From Omphiscola glabra (lineage: Eukaryota; Mollusca; Gastropoda; Lymnaeidae), in NCBI GenBank assembly GCA_964017045.1, contig OZ024804.1, positions 24,370,899 to 24,434,898 on the forward strand: a stretch of DNA of 64,000 bases, read 5' to 3'. Below the pieces are notes generated by a model. That model searched no databases and was not told the DNA's origin. It was given only the letters and a program-made list of their open reading frames with translations. Made by a program: the position numbers and the translations under genes. Shown here in pieces: positions 55,976 through 64,000 of this stretch. How positions within the stretch are numbered: position 1 is the stretch's first letter; each line of letters starts with the position of its first letter.

Positions 55976-56535
55976 AATGTGCATGGGATATCATCTCTGG
56001 ACATGGAAAGTGTACATGGCCAATCAACTCTAAACATAGCAAGTGTACATGCTGGATGGCCGTGTGGTCTAAACTGAAAAACGTTCAAGTTGATGATCTA
56101 AAGTTCAAACCCAAGTCAAGCTAAAACATCACCAGCACCCCCGGGTGGGTGAGACTCGTTAACCTTTGATCGCAAATCATGTAAGAGAAGAAAACTCTGA
56201 ATTCAAACCCGGAGATGGAGTCCCGTAGGCGGATAACATTGGTACAATGAAACATTCCAACAAATCCTGCGACAGCCCTGGGTTATCCAGCGGCGTGGAG
56301 AGAGGCGATTTGCTGTTGGGGACCAGCTTATAACCCTAGAAGAATAATCCCAGGCCTTGTGGATTTCGTCCCATTGTGCAGACGGATGCCATGGCAATTA
56401 GATATAACTAATGTACATGGGCAATTAACTCTAGACATAGCTAATGTACATGGGCAATCAACCATGCAAGTGTTCAATCAACTCTATACGGCCCGGCAAG
56501 TTTATTTGTTCAATCAACTCTAGACATGTCAAGTG
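55976..56535. repeat. 33-bp repeat split by a SINE-like insertion
   Basis: Units with AGTGTACATGGCCAATCAAC and TCTAGACATAG lie at 55976-56050 and again at about 56390-56535. The intervening 340 bp has no such unit and includes the tRNA-like sequence annotated separately. Confidence 0.75.
56131..56398 (+). mobile_element. tRNA-derived SINE-like element
   Basis: GTGAGACTCGTTAACC, ATCGCAAATCATG and AACTCTGAATTCAAACCCGG follow the order of A-box region, anticodon arm and B-box of a tRNA-derived SINE head. A non-tRNA body follows (AGTCCCGTAGGCGGATAAC through GACGGATGCCATGG). An extra B-box-like AAGTTCAAACCC at about 56101 suggests either a second head or a second copy. It interrupts a 33-bp tandem repeat. 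Transcription by RNA polymerase III is expected for the class but not shown. Confidence 0.55.
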
Positions 56536-56967
56536 TGGAGCCCAGTAGCTTGGAAACACAAGGTATGCTTGGTGTGCCGCGAGACGATGTTAGGTGTGCC
56601 AGTGCAAATTCCTCCAAGGAGATGAAAAACAAACGAACAAAAGTATAGAAACAAAAGTGACGATAGGAACAACGACTGAGACAAATGTGTCTAATCAAAT
56701 AGTACATGCATGTACACACACACACGTACGCACTTATGCATGTTTGAACTTGGCTTGTCACCGGACAAAGTGACAATCTCAAATCACAGTGTGTCCGAAG
56801 CGACCAGTAATATATTGCTATGTCGCCTTAGACTTTATGTCCTACTCTTTTTCGGGCAAGTACGGCAGTGTAATACTTTGATAGGTGTTGAGCGCTGGTT
56901 GTTTAAACATTGTTTCCGTTACAAGGTAACATAGCCTCCCCTGCAAATGAAAGCCCAACACAAAGCC
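56536..56967. other. unique spacer
   Basis: No gene. Frames of 74-114 codons overlapping this stretch are not supported by motifs. Confidence 0.4.
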
Positions 56968-57213
56968 TCCGCCCTGACCAGACTGACGGTACAACAACCA
57001 AGCCCCCCATCCTGACCAGACTGACGGTACAACAACCAAGCCCCCCATCCTGACCAGACTGACGGTACAACAACCAAGCCCCCCATCCTGACCAGACTGA
57101 CGGTACAACAACCAAGCCCCCCATCCTGACCAGACTGACGGTACAACAACCAAGCCTCCATCCTGACCAGACTGACGGTACAACAACTAAGCCCCCCATC
57201 CTGACCAGATTGG
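56968..57213. repeat. 38-bp minisatellite (CTGACCAGACTGACGGTACA)
   Basis: Six copies of a 38-bp unit, CTGACCAGACTGACGGTACA followed by ACAACCAAGCCCCCCATC. Very uniform; one copy lacks two C. Minus frames of 98-114 codons are by-products. Confidence 0.95.
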
Positions 57214-57737
57214 CTTCTTTTTCCTTGGCAGGGAAATTTCATTTGTTGACACAGTTTGGTTACAGCGCGTCAAATTTTAAATAATAACATATTGTATTGG
57301 TTTGATTAAATTTTTTTGGTGATTTTTTGGTTGTTTTTTTTTTGCTTTGTTGTTATTGTTTTGTTTTCCTGCATTTCACTAAATCTGTTAACTGGACACA
57401 TGAATCTCGTAAGCATGCCAGTGGTCAGGGTAAGTGCTCGTATTTGTATTAAAAGAATATTTTAATTCTGTGTCTGAATGGGATTTTCTTGCTGTGTTTG
57501 TCAGCATTCGTGCACAAAGTTCTTTCAATGGATATCAAATTATTTAGAATTTAATCTTGACACAGGAAATTGTGTTTAAAAAAAAAAAAACCGATGTAAA
57601 AAAAATATTTTGTAAAGGAAAGTTAAAAACAAATTCTTTACATTTCTGTGCTATTGTTGCGATTAAAAAGTGGGCACTATTGTATTTTTATTTGTCCTAT
57701 TTATATGTCGTAATTGTAGTGTGCCTCGAAAATCTGG
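57214..57737. other. unique AT-rich spacer
   Basis: T-runs at about 57315-57345 and an A-run at 57576-57590. No gene. Confidence 0.4.
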
Positions 57738-59157
57738 GAAGGGTCTGGAAGCTCCGCTGAAATCTAGGCGTGTCGGTGGAAATCTGGCAAAGGTCTAGCG
57801 TGTCGCGGAAATCTGGGAAATGGTCTAGGCGTGTCGAGGAAATCTTGCAAATGGTATAGGCGTGTCAGGAAATCTGGGAAATGGTCTAGGCGTGTCAGGA
57901 AATCTGGGAAAGGGTCTAGGCGTGTCGCGGAAATCTGGGAAAGGGTCTAGGTGTGTCACGGAAATCTGGGAAAGGGTCTAGGCGTGTCAGGAAATCTGGG
58001 AAAGGGTCTAGGCGTGTCGCGGAAATCTGGGAAAGGGTCTAGGTGTGTCACGGAAATCTGGGAAAGGGTCTAGGCGTGTCAGGAAATCTGGGAAAGGGTC
58101 TAGGCGTGTCGAGGAAATCTTGCAAATGGTCTAGGCGTGTCAGGAAATCTGGGAAAGGGTCTAGGCGTGTCGAGGAAATCTTGCAAATGGTCTAGGCGTG
58201 TCAGGAAATCTGGTAAATGGTCTAGGCGTGTCAGGAAATCTGGGAAAGGGTCTAGTTGTGTCACGGAAATCTGGGAAAGGGTCTAGGCGTGTCAGGAAAT
58301 CTGGGAAAGGGTCTAGTCGTGTCCCGGAAATCTGGGAAAGGGTCTAGGCGTGTCACGGTATTCTGGGAAAGGGTCTAGGCGTGTCGCAGAAATCTGGGAA
58401 AGGTTCTAGGCGTGTCACGGAAATCTGGGAAAGGGTCTAGGTGTGTCGCAGAAATCTGGGAAAGGTTCTAGGCGTGTCACGGAAATCTGGGAAAGGGTCT
58501 AGGCGTGTCAGGAAATCTGGGAAAGGGCCTAGACGTGTCAGGAAATCTGGGAAAGGGTCTAGGCGTGTCACGGAAATCTGGGAAAGGGTCTAGGCGTGTC
58601 ACGGTATTCTGGGAAAGGGTCTAGGCGTGTCGCAGAAATCTGGGAAAGGTTCTAGGCGTGTCACGGAAATCTGGGAAAGGGTCTAGGTGTGTCGCAGAAA
58701 TCTGGGAAAGGTTCTAGGCGTGTCACGGAAATCTGGGAAAGGGTCTAGGCGTGTCACGGTATTCTGGGAAAGGGTCTAGGCGTGTCGCAGAAATCTGGGA
58801 AAGGTTCTAGGCGTGTCACGGAAATCTGGGAAAGGGTCTAGGTGTGTCGCAGAAATCTGGGAAAGGTTCTAGGCGTGTCACGGAAATCTGGGAAAGGGTC
58901 TAGGCGTGTCAGGAAATCTGGGAAAGGGCCTAGGCGTGTCAAGAAATCTGGGAAAGGGTCTAGGCGTGTCACGGAAATCTGGGAAAGGGTCTAGGCATGT
59001 CACGGAAATCTGGGAAAGGGTCTAGGCGTGTCAGGAAATCTGGGAAAGGGTCTAGGCGTGTCAGGGAAATCTGGGAAATGGTCTAGGCGTGTCGCGGATA
59101 TCTGGGAAAGGGTCTAGGCGTGTCGCGGATATCCGGGAAAGGGTCTAGGCGTGTCGT
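57738..59157. repeat. 30/31-bp minisatellite, about 45 copies, with 155-bp blocks
   Basis: The unit contains GAAATCTGGGAAAGGGTCTA and GGCGTGTCACG. Length forms differ by CACGG, CGCGG or CAGG. Rare CACGGTATTCTGGG units at 58354, 58600 and 58755 head repeated blocks; the last two are exactly 155 bp (five units) apart. CGCAGAAATCTGGG followed by GGTTCTAGG pairs recur within them. No long frame arises. Confidence 0.96.
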
Positions 59158-60863
59158 GAGGGGGGGGGAAACGTTGCGGAGCAATAACTTAAAGTACAAT
59201 AAAAACTACAACAACCACTTTGAAAACATCTTAGGGACCGTGCATCTATCAATTAATACGAAAAAAAGGGGGGGGGGGGTATGGGGCGGTCTATCATCTT
59301 GCTATGTTCTGGTTTTTGGAGTGTGGGTGGTCGAGACAAATGTTATATGATAATTATTTTTACTTTCCTTTTCTTTAAAATTTTATTCTTATTTTTGCGA
59401 ATTTCAGCTTTTGAAATTTACGAAATTTGGCCAAAGTTGTTAAAAACTATTTTCCCAGATATAATGAGCAAATATCTGTAAAAAAAATATTTCTGTCTTT
59501 TTTGCTTTAAATTTGCGTGTTTTTGGTTTGTTTTTTTAAAACATATATTTTTTTCGGTTTTGTCAAAATTGGTGTGATGCGGGGTGTGGTGGGTGGGGAG
59601 TGTTGTTTTGTGGCGTCTTCTAGAAATTTGACATAATTTTAGGAGAGGGGACAAGGGAATCGTTATATAACGTTATAAAGTGTAGGGCTTGGTCAAAATG
59701 TCCTATGTTTGTGTCATATGTTTATGTCATAGATGTGCACTTCAGGTTTTCCAATACATTGTTTCGCTCATTCCCTTAAATGACAAACATATACGAACAC
59801 ATCATTTACTTCACAAAACACTATTTTAAATTATCCGTTCTTCTACATCGCTTTATGTAAAGGCAGGCATGCCCCCAACACACCACGCATTGAATCTTGT
59901 ATAGGTAGCCCTATACTGAGTGGTGCCGAGAACAACTGGCACGCTAACGGTTCCGTGAAGCGCGGGATTTAGGGAACCACTCGCTAAATTTCATTGTTCT
60001 ACAGACAAGATCTAAAACACATACAGTGTATAGTAGTAGGCCACCAATGCTGTGCTGATATCGACTGTAACAAATACGAGGCTCCGCCTATTTGGGCGTG
60101 CCTTAGCAGCTAAGGTCGATAAGGGGCGACTGGTCTGGCGTGATGTTCCCCTCAAAGTCGACACGTCTGGTAGATAAACTCATCCCCGGGGGTGGGGGGC
60201 AACACGCCCCCCCCCCCTTTCCCCAACCACCACCATAGTTTCTCGAACTCTTTTTGTGAACTTTTGTTCCAATATTTGAAACATAATTGTCTGAAACAAG
60301 GATTACGAAATTGGACGAAAATGAGATCCCTAATAGTAGTAATATATTGTCAGTGTTTGCACACGTGCCGCTACCCGCACTGCTCACTGACATACAGACA
60401 TACGCACAGGCACTGAACACACATGGAAGCACGTGACCTTTCACAGGCTGGTGGTGGGACCAGTTTGCAAGTTTGTAGACGCCGCTTCATGTAGTCGTTC
60501 TAGGACCTTCTCGGTGCTTAAGCTGAAACAAAGGAGGAAACAAAGCGTGTTTAAAAAGTAATTTCTTGTCCAGAGGTTAGGTAGGGGCTGTCATTCGCTT
60601 CATATCGCCGATAGTGTCAAAGCAAGCAACGATGTACCGATGTGTTGATGTGCTGAAGTGACGATTAGGCTAGGGAATCTTATTCATGCCGTTGTATCAG
60701 TGTGACGGGTGGTTACCGTAATTTGTGACTGGTGGTTACACTAGAAGTTAGCTTATGAGTCATGAAGGACCTGACATGGCTACCTCTACTTTACTCTGGC
60801 GCTGCTAACATTCCCATTTTTTACCCGATTTACCTCTTTACTCTGAATTTATTCTACACAATG
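59158..60863. other. unique region
   Basis: About 1.7 kb. GAGTGGTGCCGAGAACAAC (about 59920) and GGGAACCACTCGC (about 59976) could be opposed ends of a very short hAT-like relic, but no duplication is seen. G/C tracts lie at 59268-59278, 60186-60197 and 60208-60219. No gene. Confidence 0.4.
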
Positions 60864-60871
60864 AGTTTAGT

Positions 60872-60996
60872 CAGTGGCGTAGGAAAAAGGGGAAGGGTGT
60901 TTTGCGGAGAAGGTGATCCATCTCGGTATATTTCGTTGAAGAGGGGGTCAAAAAGCTCGACCCACCCCGGGGGCACCAACCCTAGCTACGCCACTG
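60872..60996. mobile_element. hAT-like MITE of 125 bp
   Basis: Starts CAGTGGCGTAGGAAAAAGG and ends CTAGCTACGCCACTG, with a perfect 8-bp duplication AGTTTAGT (60864-60871 and 60997-61004). The 11-bp terminus CAGTGGCGTAG is shared with the 183-bp elements, but the interior is unrelated, so this is a second family using similar ends. No coding capacity. Confidence 0.92.
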
Positions 60997-61020
60997 AGTT
61001 TAGTAGTTAGCATTTTTTAG

Positions 61021-61183
61021 GATTGTATTAATATCGATGGAGAATACAAACCATCCAGGGACTGTAAAGTCTATATCAGGATCCCACTCTGGTATAGCAA
61101 AATAAAACATGTCTGGATACGATGGGCTGGACACTTGCCAAATGAAAAAGAAGTCAAGAGGACAATGGCTGAACGGCAAGCAT
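61021..61183 (+). pseudogene. non-LTR retrotransposon 3' remnant
   Basis: A single stop-free frame from 61021 reads ...CKVYIRIPLWYSKIK, then HVWIRWAGHLPNEKE, then VKRTMAERQ. The R-W-x-G-H block followed by a basic segment is the same landmark seen in the LINE remnant at 4557-5250 (there RKRWIGHTL), near the C-terminus of many non-LTR polymerases. Only about 54 codons remain, with no start, no catalytic domain and a tandem repeat directly downstream. It belongs to a different subfamily from the other remnant. Confidence 0.6.
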
Positions 61184-61189
61184 CAGTTA

Positions 61190-61475
61190 GGTCTGAGTTG
61201 AAGGGTGCTGTGAGACGGACCGAAGCCCTGCATGGGCTGTAGCTCCACGGGGATGGATGGTCCGAGTTAAAAGGATGCTATGAGACGGACCGATGTCCTA
61301 TATGGGCTGTAGCTCCACGGGGATGGATGGTCCGAGTTAAAAGGATGCTATGAGACGGACCGATGTCCTACATGGCCTGTAGCTCCACGGCGATTGATGG
61401 ATGGATGGTCTAAGTTAAAGGATGCTGTGAGACGGGCCAAAGTCCTACATGGGCTGTAGCACCATGGGGATGGAC
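61190..61475. repeat. 70-bp tandem repeat derived from a LINE 3' tail
   Basis: Four copies of a 70-bp unit (TCCGAGTTAAAAGGATGCTA at 61261 and 61331) with GAGACGGACCGATGTCCTA and GGGCTGTAGCTCCACGGGGA. The first copy follows the retrotransposon remnant without a gap, so the repeat appears to be an expansion of its 3' end. Confidence 0.85.
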
Positions 61476-61833
61476 GATTTATTTTTCTCCTGAGTTGAAA
61501 ACAATTGCCTTTAACATGACCCCCTTATGAGTTAGTATTGGAATAATACAATCACTGTTTGGGACCGAGCTATTGCTCTGATGGCTCCGGCAAGTACGTT
61601 ACAGCTCCGCCGCATCTGCTGGGCTGTGATGTAAATCAGACTGTCAATGTGGATGGCCGGGAGCAACCTAGCCACACCAGTCGTTAGTGTTGGGCACTCG
61701 GCTAGTAGTTCAGTATTAAGACATGGGATACTCACATCTGATTGTAACTTACCGGCAGTGTCTCACCTGGGTTCAACACTAAGGTCTCTCAATTTGGCAC
61801 TGCCAGTTAGGTTAAATAGATCAACTTATTAAC
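61476..61833. other. unique spacer
   Basis: Balanced composition; overlapping short frames on both strands (61532-61832) with no recognised domain. GTGATGTAAATCAGACTGTCA and neighbouring sequence might belong to the decayed retroelement. Confidence 0.35.
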
Positions 61834-61841
61834 AATTAGAC

Positions 61842-62030
61842 CAGCGCTTCTCAACCTCTGGGTCACAACCCCTTATGGGGATCGAACGACCGTTACACGG
61901 GGGACGACTAAGACCATCGGAAAACACATATTTATGAAGTTGCAACGAAAATAATGTTAGTGTTGGAGGTCACCACAACATAAGTAACTGTAATAAAGGG
62001 TCGTGCCATTATGAAGGTTGAGACCCACTG
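61842..62030. mobile_element. SPIN-like hAT MITE, copy 2
   Basis: Starts CAGCGCTTCTCAACCTCTGG and ends GAAGGTTGAGACCCACTG. The interior CGAACGACCGTTACACGGG, CCATCGGAAAACACATATTT and GTCACCACAACATAAG matches copy 1 at 45191-45380 in the same order, and length is almost equal (189 against 190 bp). Flanks AATTAGAC and AATCAGGA match at only 5 of 8 positions, so this copy looks older or its site has drifted. Confidence 0.85.
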
Positions 62031-63017
62031 AATCAGGATGAAACCTATAAGCTACACACCAAGTGACCCTCTAAATTACCTCCCCCACACCATCCACCCC
62101 CCCCCCCCCCCACAAAAACCGTACTAATGTTACAGTGAAACAAACTTTCCTCCGAGTTTGACCTTTCTATAAGCTTTGATACACGTCATCTGTCCCACCT
62201 CACGTGCTAACAGAATGTGAGTCACATGACATGGTCACATGAGGTTGTTGTACTTAAAATGAGTAAACACTGTGGCCAATCGATTCCAACTATTCAAGGC
62301 GGTACCTTGGTCGGCTTGGATTAGAAATCTGAAGGAAAAAGAAACATGACCAAAAAAAAGTAATACAATTATTTTTGTATTTTACATTTGGTGAACAAAA
62401 ATATTTTTTAAAAAAACGGAAAAATTATCCAAGACCCGTCTCAAAGGCCCTAAACGCCACAAAGCTATATAACTAGAGGCCAATAAACTCCCTTAAATTG
62501 GAGCATGTATAAACACTGCAGAAAGGATCCCTGAGATCGTGCAACACACAGAAGAGAAGATAGAGCTTTACACTTGGTACGACAGTGTGTCGACAGAAAG
62601 CCGTCACCCCGTGGACAAACGCTGCGCACATAATAAAATAGGGGGTGGGGCGGGAAGAAAAATGAATGAAGAATAAAAAAGAGTAAACCTTGAATAACAC
62701 ACACACACACACACGAATTAATCAAATATGTTGGACACAGATCAATACAAGAGCAGCGTGAAGTAATTTTATCGGGCTGACAATTACATTAAGTAACAAA
62801 AACTCACAAAAAGTTCAAGACAAAAATAACCAAAGAACTAGTTATGTTCAGACTTGAAAAAATACAAATAAATTAAGTAGTGAAAAGATTATTTTTCCCA
62901 TTGCATCGCCCAGTTGTCACCCAAGAGTTGTTAAATTATTATATTTCTATGGACGCCTTCCTTGTGTGTGTCACTGGACCACAAATAGTTTAAGTTTAAT
63001 TTTACAGAGCTGTGTCG
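62031..63017. other. unique region
   Basis: A C14 run lies at about 62098-62111. A cluster of CACGTG and TCACATG/TCACATGA E-box-like words is at 62200-62250. A (CA)n tract is at 62698-62714. No gene. Confidence 0.4.
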
Positions 63018-63150
63018 GTTACTGATGTCGCCGTCTCAAGAGTTTTACAGTAAAATGTCTGTTACTGATGTCACATACCATAGTTTTACAGTAAAATGAC
63101 AGTTATTGATGTGACATATCATTAGATTTACAGTACAGTGTCTATGCCAT
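63018..63150. repeat. about 42-bp repeat, three copies
   Basis: Three diverged copies with GTTACTGATGTCACATACCA and TTTTACAGTAAAATG, spaced 41-43 bp. TTTTACAGTAAAA is nearly palindromic in each. Confidence 0.82.
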
Positions 63151-63344
63151 TAGTTGCAGCCGACCCATCTTTGTCTCTGGTTGAACTTGGTAAAATCTAA
63201 CACCATTATCGGACCGGGTCGTTTACAAGTGATTACAGTAAATGTATTTATCTTCTAGTGATGTGTATAGATCCAATGGAATAATTGATGGGCAGGTGTG
63301 ATCGATCTATAGTAGCAATGTGTACTAACGGGAGACAAACGAGC

Positions 63345-63700
63345 TGCACTATAGTATATTGATGTAGTATTGTAAAATAGTATTGTACTATTGTAATACA
63401 ACAATCAACTTTTGTAATAAAAGCTATTATATTGTAATAAAACGCTAAATTGTTGTAATATAGAACTGTAGTAATGTAATATAACATATCGATATTGAAA
63501 TGTAATACCAGCCAATTGTAGTACAACCCTGTGCTATAAAGGGCTATTGTAATATGCCTTATTTTAAATGCTGTATTAAAACTCTGTACTTTAGTAATAT
63601 GGCACTGTTGCAATGTAATTTAATACTTAACTATTGTAATATTACACTGTGGTGTTGTAATTACATTTTATAGTATTGTAATACAGCGATGTACAATAAT
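63345..63700. repeat. degenerate TATTGTAATA repeat
   Basis: Irregular AT-rich copies of TATTGTAATATA / CTGTAGTAATG type at roughly 20-30-bp spacing. A minus frame of 121 codons over it is a by-product. Confidence 0.7.
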
Positions 63701-63831
63701 TAATATATATATATTATGTTTATTTTAAAATACCTGATATTATTAATTTTTTTTAAAAAGCAAACCAAACTGTTGTAATATACATGACAAAATTTCTAAC
63801 AGTAATCTAAAGAATGGAACAGCCTTTAAAG

Positions 63832-64000
63832 TGTATCTGTATGTGTATCTGTATGTGTATGTGTATCTGTATGTGTATGTGTATCTGTATGTGTATCTGT
63901 ATGTGTATGTGTATCTGTATGTGTATGTGTATCTGTATGTGTGTCTGTATGTGTATCTGTACGTGTATCTGTATATGTATCTGTATATGTATCTGTAGGT
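63832..64000. repeat. GTGTATCTGTAT microsatellite, running off the window
   Basis: (GTGTATCTGTAT)n with GTGTAT doublets, in 6-bp steps. It continues to the last base of the window, so its full length is unknown. Confidence 0.93.

Noticed and set aside
62200..62250. Regulatory E-box cluster
   Set aside because: CACGTG and TCACATG words are present but with no gene nearby to regulate; short words like these arise by chance.

Overview
This is eukaryotic DNA, not bacterial: AT-rich, with no operons, no recognisable single-copy gene, and an unusual density of minisatellites and short non-autonomous transposons. I could support no host protein-coding exon, rRNA, tRNA or CRISPR array. The transposon content fits an invertebrate, most likely a mollusc and possibly a pulmonate or other heterobranch snail. 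It includes hAT-type MITEs, two short elements with SPIN (SPACE INVADERS)-like ends, tRNA-derived SINE-like segments and decayed non-LTR retrotransposon 3' ends. The species assignment is inference only.

Layout. About 50 separate tandem arrays, with units from 6 to 74 bp, fill roughly 30% of the window by hand tally (about 19-20 kb). Almost every array has its own unit sequence. The largest are the 45-bp array at 6.9-8.35 kb, the 24-bp array at 15.4-16.2 kb, the 25-bp array at 27.0-28.6 kb, the 23/24-bp array at 29.7-30.4 kb, the 33-bp array at 37.8-39.2 kb, the 12-bp array at 54.0-54.7 kb and the 30/31-bp array at 57.7-59.2 kb. Several have clear higher-order structure: a 74-bp unit arranged ABCABCA, a 28-bp unit alternating strictly as 56-bp dimers, a 650-bp duplication inside the 25-bp array, a 128-bp tetramer in the 33-bp array, and 155/156-bp periods in two others. 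Long open reading frames in the window are nearly all by-products of these arrays: either the unit is a multiple of 3 bp, or three units restore the frame.

Between the arrays lie small mobile elements that can be delimited exactly. Five insertions have 16-bp or shorter terminal inverted repeats and perfect 8-bp target duplications, the hAT signature (9056-9251, 37265-37397, 44242-44424, 45191-45380, 60872-60996). Another has a 7/8 duplication (12213-12395). Three copies of an LTR-like sequence lie at 2985-3708 (minus), 12568-13158 and 34488-34919. Two of these have 4-bp target duplications, and one interrupts a tandem repeat so cleanly that the empty site can be inferred. A 110-bp element with its own 8-bp duplication is nested inside the first copy. 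Other elements are two foldback elements sharing a GATCAAATTT motif, a 526-bp element with long inverted ends (16633-17158), two non-LTR retrotransposon remnants (4557-5250, 61021-61183) and two SINE-like segments.

G/C homopolymer runs of 10-20 bases recur throughout. One array shows directly how such a run can grow from a 5-base precursor. The array-poor interval 46.3-49.8 kb and a CpG-containing, GC-richer patch at about 50.55-50.96 kb are the least repetitive parts, but neither yields a gene I can defend.
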